Shown here: one piece after another, positions 5,083 to 5,933 of the stretch
Numbering within the stretch: the stretch's first letter is position 1
Layout: every line of letters starts with the position of its first letter
From: Synergistaceae bacterium
GTDB lineage: Bacteria; Synergistota; Synergistia; Synergistales; Aminobacteriaceae
Assembly (NCBI GenBank): GCA_017458545.1
Contig: JAFTBA010000204.1
Coordinates: 1 to 5,933, forward strand
DNA length: 5,933 nucleotides
Direction of reading: 5' to 3'
Notes under the pieces: generated by a model
Seen by the model: the letters and a program-made list of their open reading frames with translations, nothing else
Database searches by the model: none
Told to the model about the DNA's origin: nothing
Program-made: the position numbers and the translations under genes

Positions 5083-5933
5083 ATGAAACGCAAAATTATT
5101 CTTTCAGCACTTCTCGTTTTAGTCATGGCCGTTTCAGCTTCAGCGTTCAGCGGTCATGAAAAGTGGTCGCTTAATCTCGACAGCCCCGTAACAAGCGGCA
5201 TTACCGTCTCAGGTAACACAGTGTTCGCAGGTTCGGAAACAGGAAGATTCTACGCCGTCAACAAAAATACAGGCGCAGTAATCTGGGATTACAAGGTTGA
5301 CAATACAATTTACGGCACTCCCGTAATATCCGGCAGCAATGTAATCTTCGCACAGGGTAGCGGCCAGATCGTATGCCTTAAAATTTCGGACGGCTCACTT
5401 GTCTGGAGGGCAGGCGGTACTGAGAACCTCCGCAATCCAGAAGGCAAAGCCGTTAATGACGGCCTCAGTGACGGTGCTGCCATAGGCGGCGGACTCGTTT
5501 ACGTTTCAAAAGACGACAGGAAAGTTCACGCATTCAACGCTAACACAGGCAAAGCAGCTTGGACTTATTCAGTCGGGGATCAGGGTGTACGTGCAGCGCC
5601 CTCATATGCTGACGGTTATGTTTTTGTCGGCGAATATGACGGTATCTTCAGCATTCTTGACGCTAAGTCAGGCAAGAGACTCAACGGAGGCGGTGCAGGC
5701 GGTTCGGTCAACACTCCAACAGTGAACAGCGGTAACGTTTACTTCTCAGCTTGGGACGGTGCTGTCAATGCAGTGCAGATTAAGGACGTTATTCCCCTTT
5801 GGAACGTTAACGTAAGAGATTCAATCACTACTCAGCCCGAAATAGGCGGAGGAAAAATAGTTGTAGGTACCGGCAGAGGTGCAGCAGTTGCTTTGAGTCA
5901 GAAGGACGGCAGAACTTTATGGCGTTTCAACAC
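5083..5933 (+). CDS. Secreted PQQ-like beta-propeller repeat protein (3' end outside the window)
   Basis: The frame is open to the right edge (283 codons). Residues 1-21 are a Sec signal peptide: MKRK, a hydrophobic core 5-18, and cleavage after A19-S20-A21 or nearby. The mature part is a series of PQQ-type propeller blades with the line G-x-hydrophobic-A-x-(D/N)-x-x-T/S-G-x-x-x-W: RFYAVNKNTGAVIWDY (55-70), QIVCLKISDGSLVWRA (95-110), KVHAFNANTGKAAWTY (147-162), IFSILDAKSGKRL (188-200, Trp lost), AVNAVQIKDVIPLW (227-240) and AAVALSQKDGRTLWRF (267-282). That is six blades in the visible part. Family knowledge: such repeats occur in BamB and in extracytoplasmic PQQ-like domain proteins, most of which do not bind PQQ. 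Nothing here indicates dehydrogenase activity, so a binding or scaffold role outside the cytoplasmic membrane is inferred. A SYNERG-CTERM tail may lie beyond the window. It has its own promoter region after the terminator at 4955-5008. Confidence 0.87.
   Translation, partial: MKRKIILSALLVLVMAVSASAFSGHEKWSLNLDSPVTSGITVSGNTVFAGSETGRFYAVNKNTGAVIWDYKVDNTIYGTPVISGSNVIFAQGSGQIVCLKISDGSLVWRAGGTENLRNPEGKAVNDGLSDGAAIGGGLVYVSKDDRKVHAFNANTGKAAWTYSVGDQGVRAAPSYADGYVFVGEYDGIFSILDAKSGKRLNGGGAGGSVNTPTVNSGNVYFSAWDGAVNAVQIKDVIPLWNVNVRDSITTQPEIGGGKIVVGTGRGAAVALSQKDGRTLWRFN

Noticed and set aside
5083..5933. A PQQ-dependent alcohol or glucose dehydrogenase.
   Set aside because: Only the propeller blade lines are visible. 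No catalytic Asp/Glu context or adjacent-Cys motif of quinoprotein dehydrogenases was seen, so only a PQQ-like repeat protein is claimed.

Overview
The window looks like chromosomal DNA of a member of the Synergistota, probably of the Synergistaceae. The main evidence is the end of the 649-residue exported protein (2740-4689). Its C-terminus has a Gly-Cys-Asp-x-Gly-Phe-Gly motif, then a hydrophobic stretch and an Arg/Lys-rich tail, which is the layout of the SYNERG-CTERM sorting signal known from that phylum. Genus and species cannot be read from the sequence.

Layout, left to right. (1) 1-1123, minus strand: the left-end part of an IS200/IS605-type insertion sequence. It contains the 5' two-fifths or so of tnpB (cut by the window edge), a complete tnpA (HUH/Y1 transposase), and two abutting hairpins upstream of tnpA that look like the subterminal structures of the element's left end. 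(2) 1165-2562, minus strand: a complete MATE-family multidrug/drug-sodium antiporter whose 3' end lies directly against the element. (3) 2563-2739: a divergent regulatory region. On the minus strand it has an extended -10 promoter followed by a complete intrinsic terminator inside the MATE leader, which suggests attenuation. On the plus strand it has a -10 box flanked by two copies of a 10-bp direct repeat, a candidate operator. (4) 2740-4933, plus strand: a secreted, repeat-containing SYNERG-CTERM protein followed by a 63-residue unknown protein with a strong ribosome binding site. The pair ends in a clear intrinsic terminator (4955-5008). (5) 5013-5933, plus strand: a new transcription unit with an extended -10 promoter, a perfect 8-bp leader hairpin, and a secreted PQQ-type beta-propeller protein that runs off the right edge.

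The two large plus-strand genes both encode exported beta-rich proteins, so this part of the window concerns the cell envelope or outside surface. The MATE pump is divergently transcribed from them and need not share their role. The least expected signals are non-coding: the terminator between the MATE promoter and its start codon, a roughly 19-bp motif shared by the MATE and PQQ-protein leaders in the same sense orientation, and the direct repeats around the -10 box of the SYNERG-CTERM gene. No CRISPR array, tRNA or rRNA was seen.
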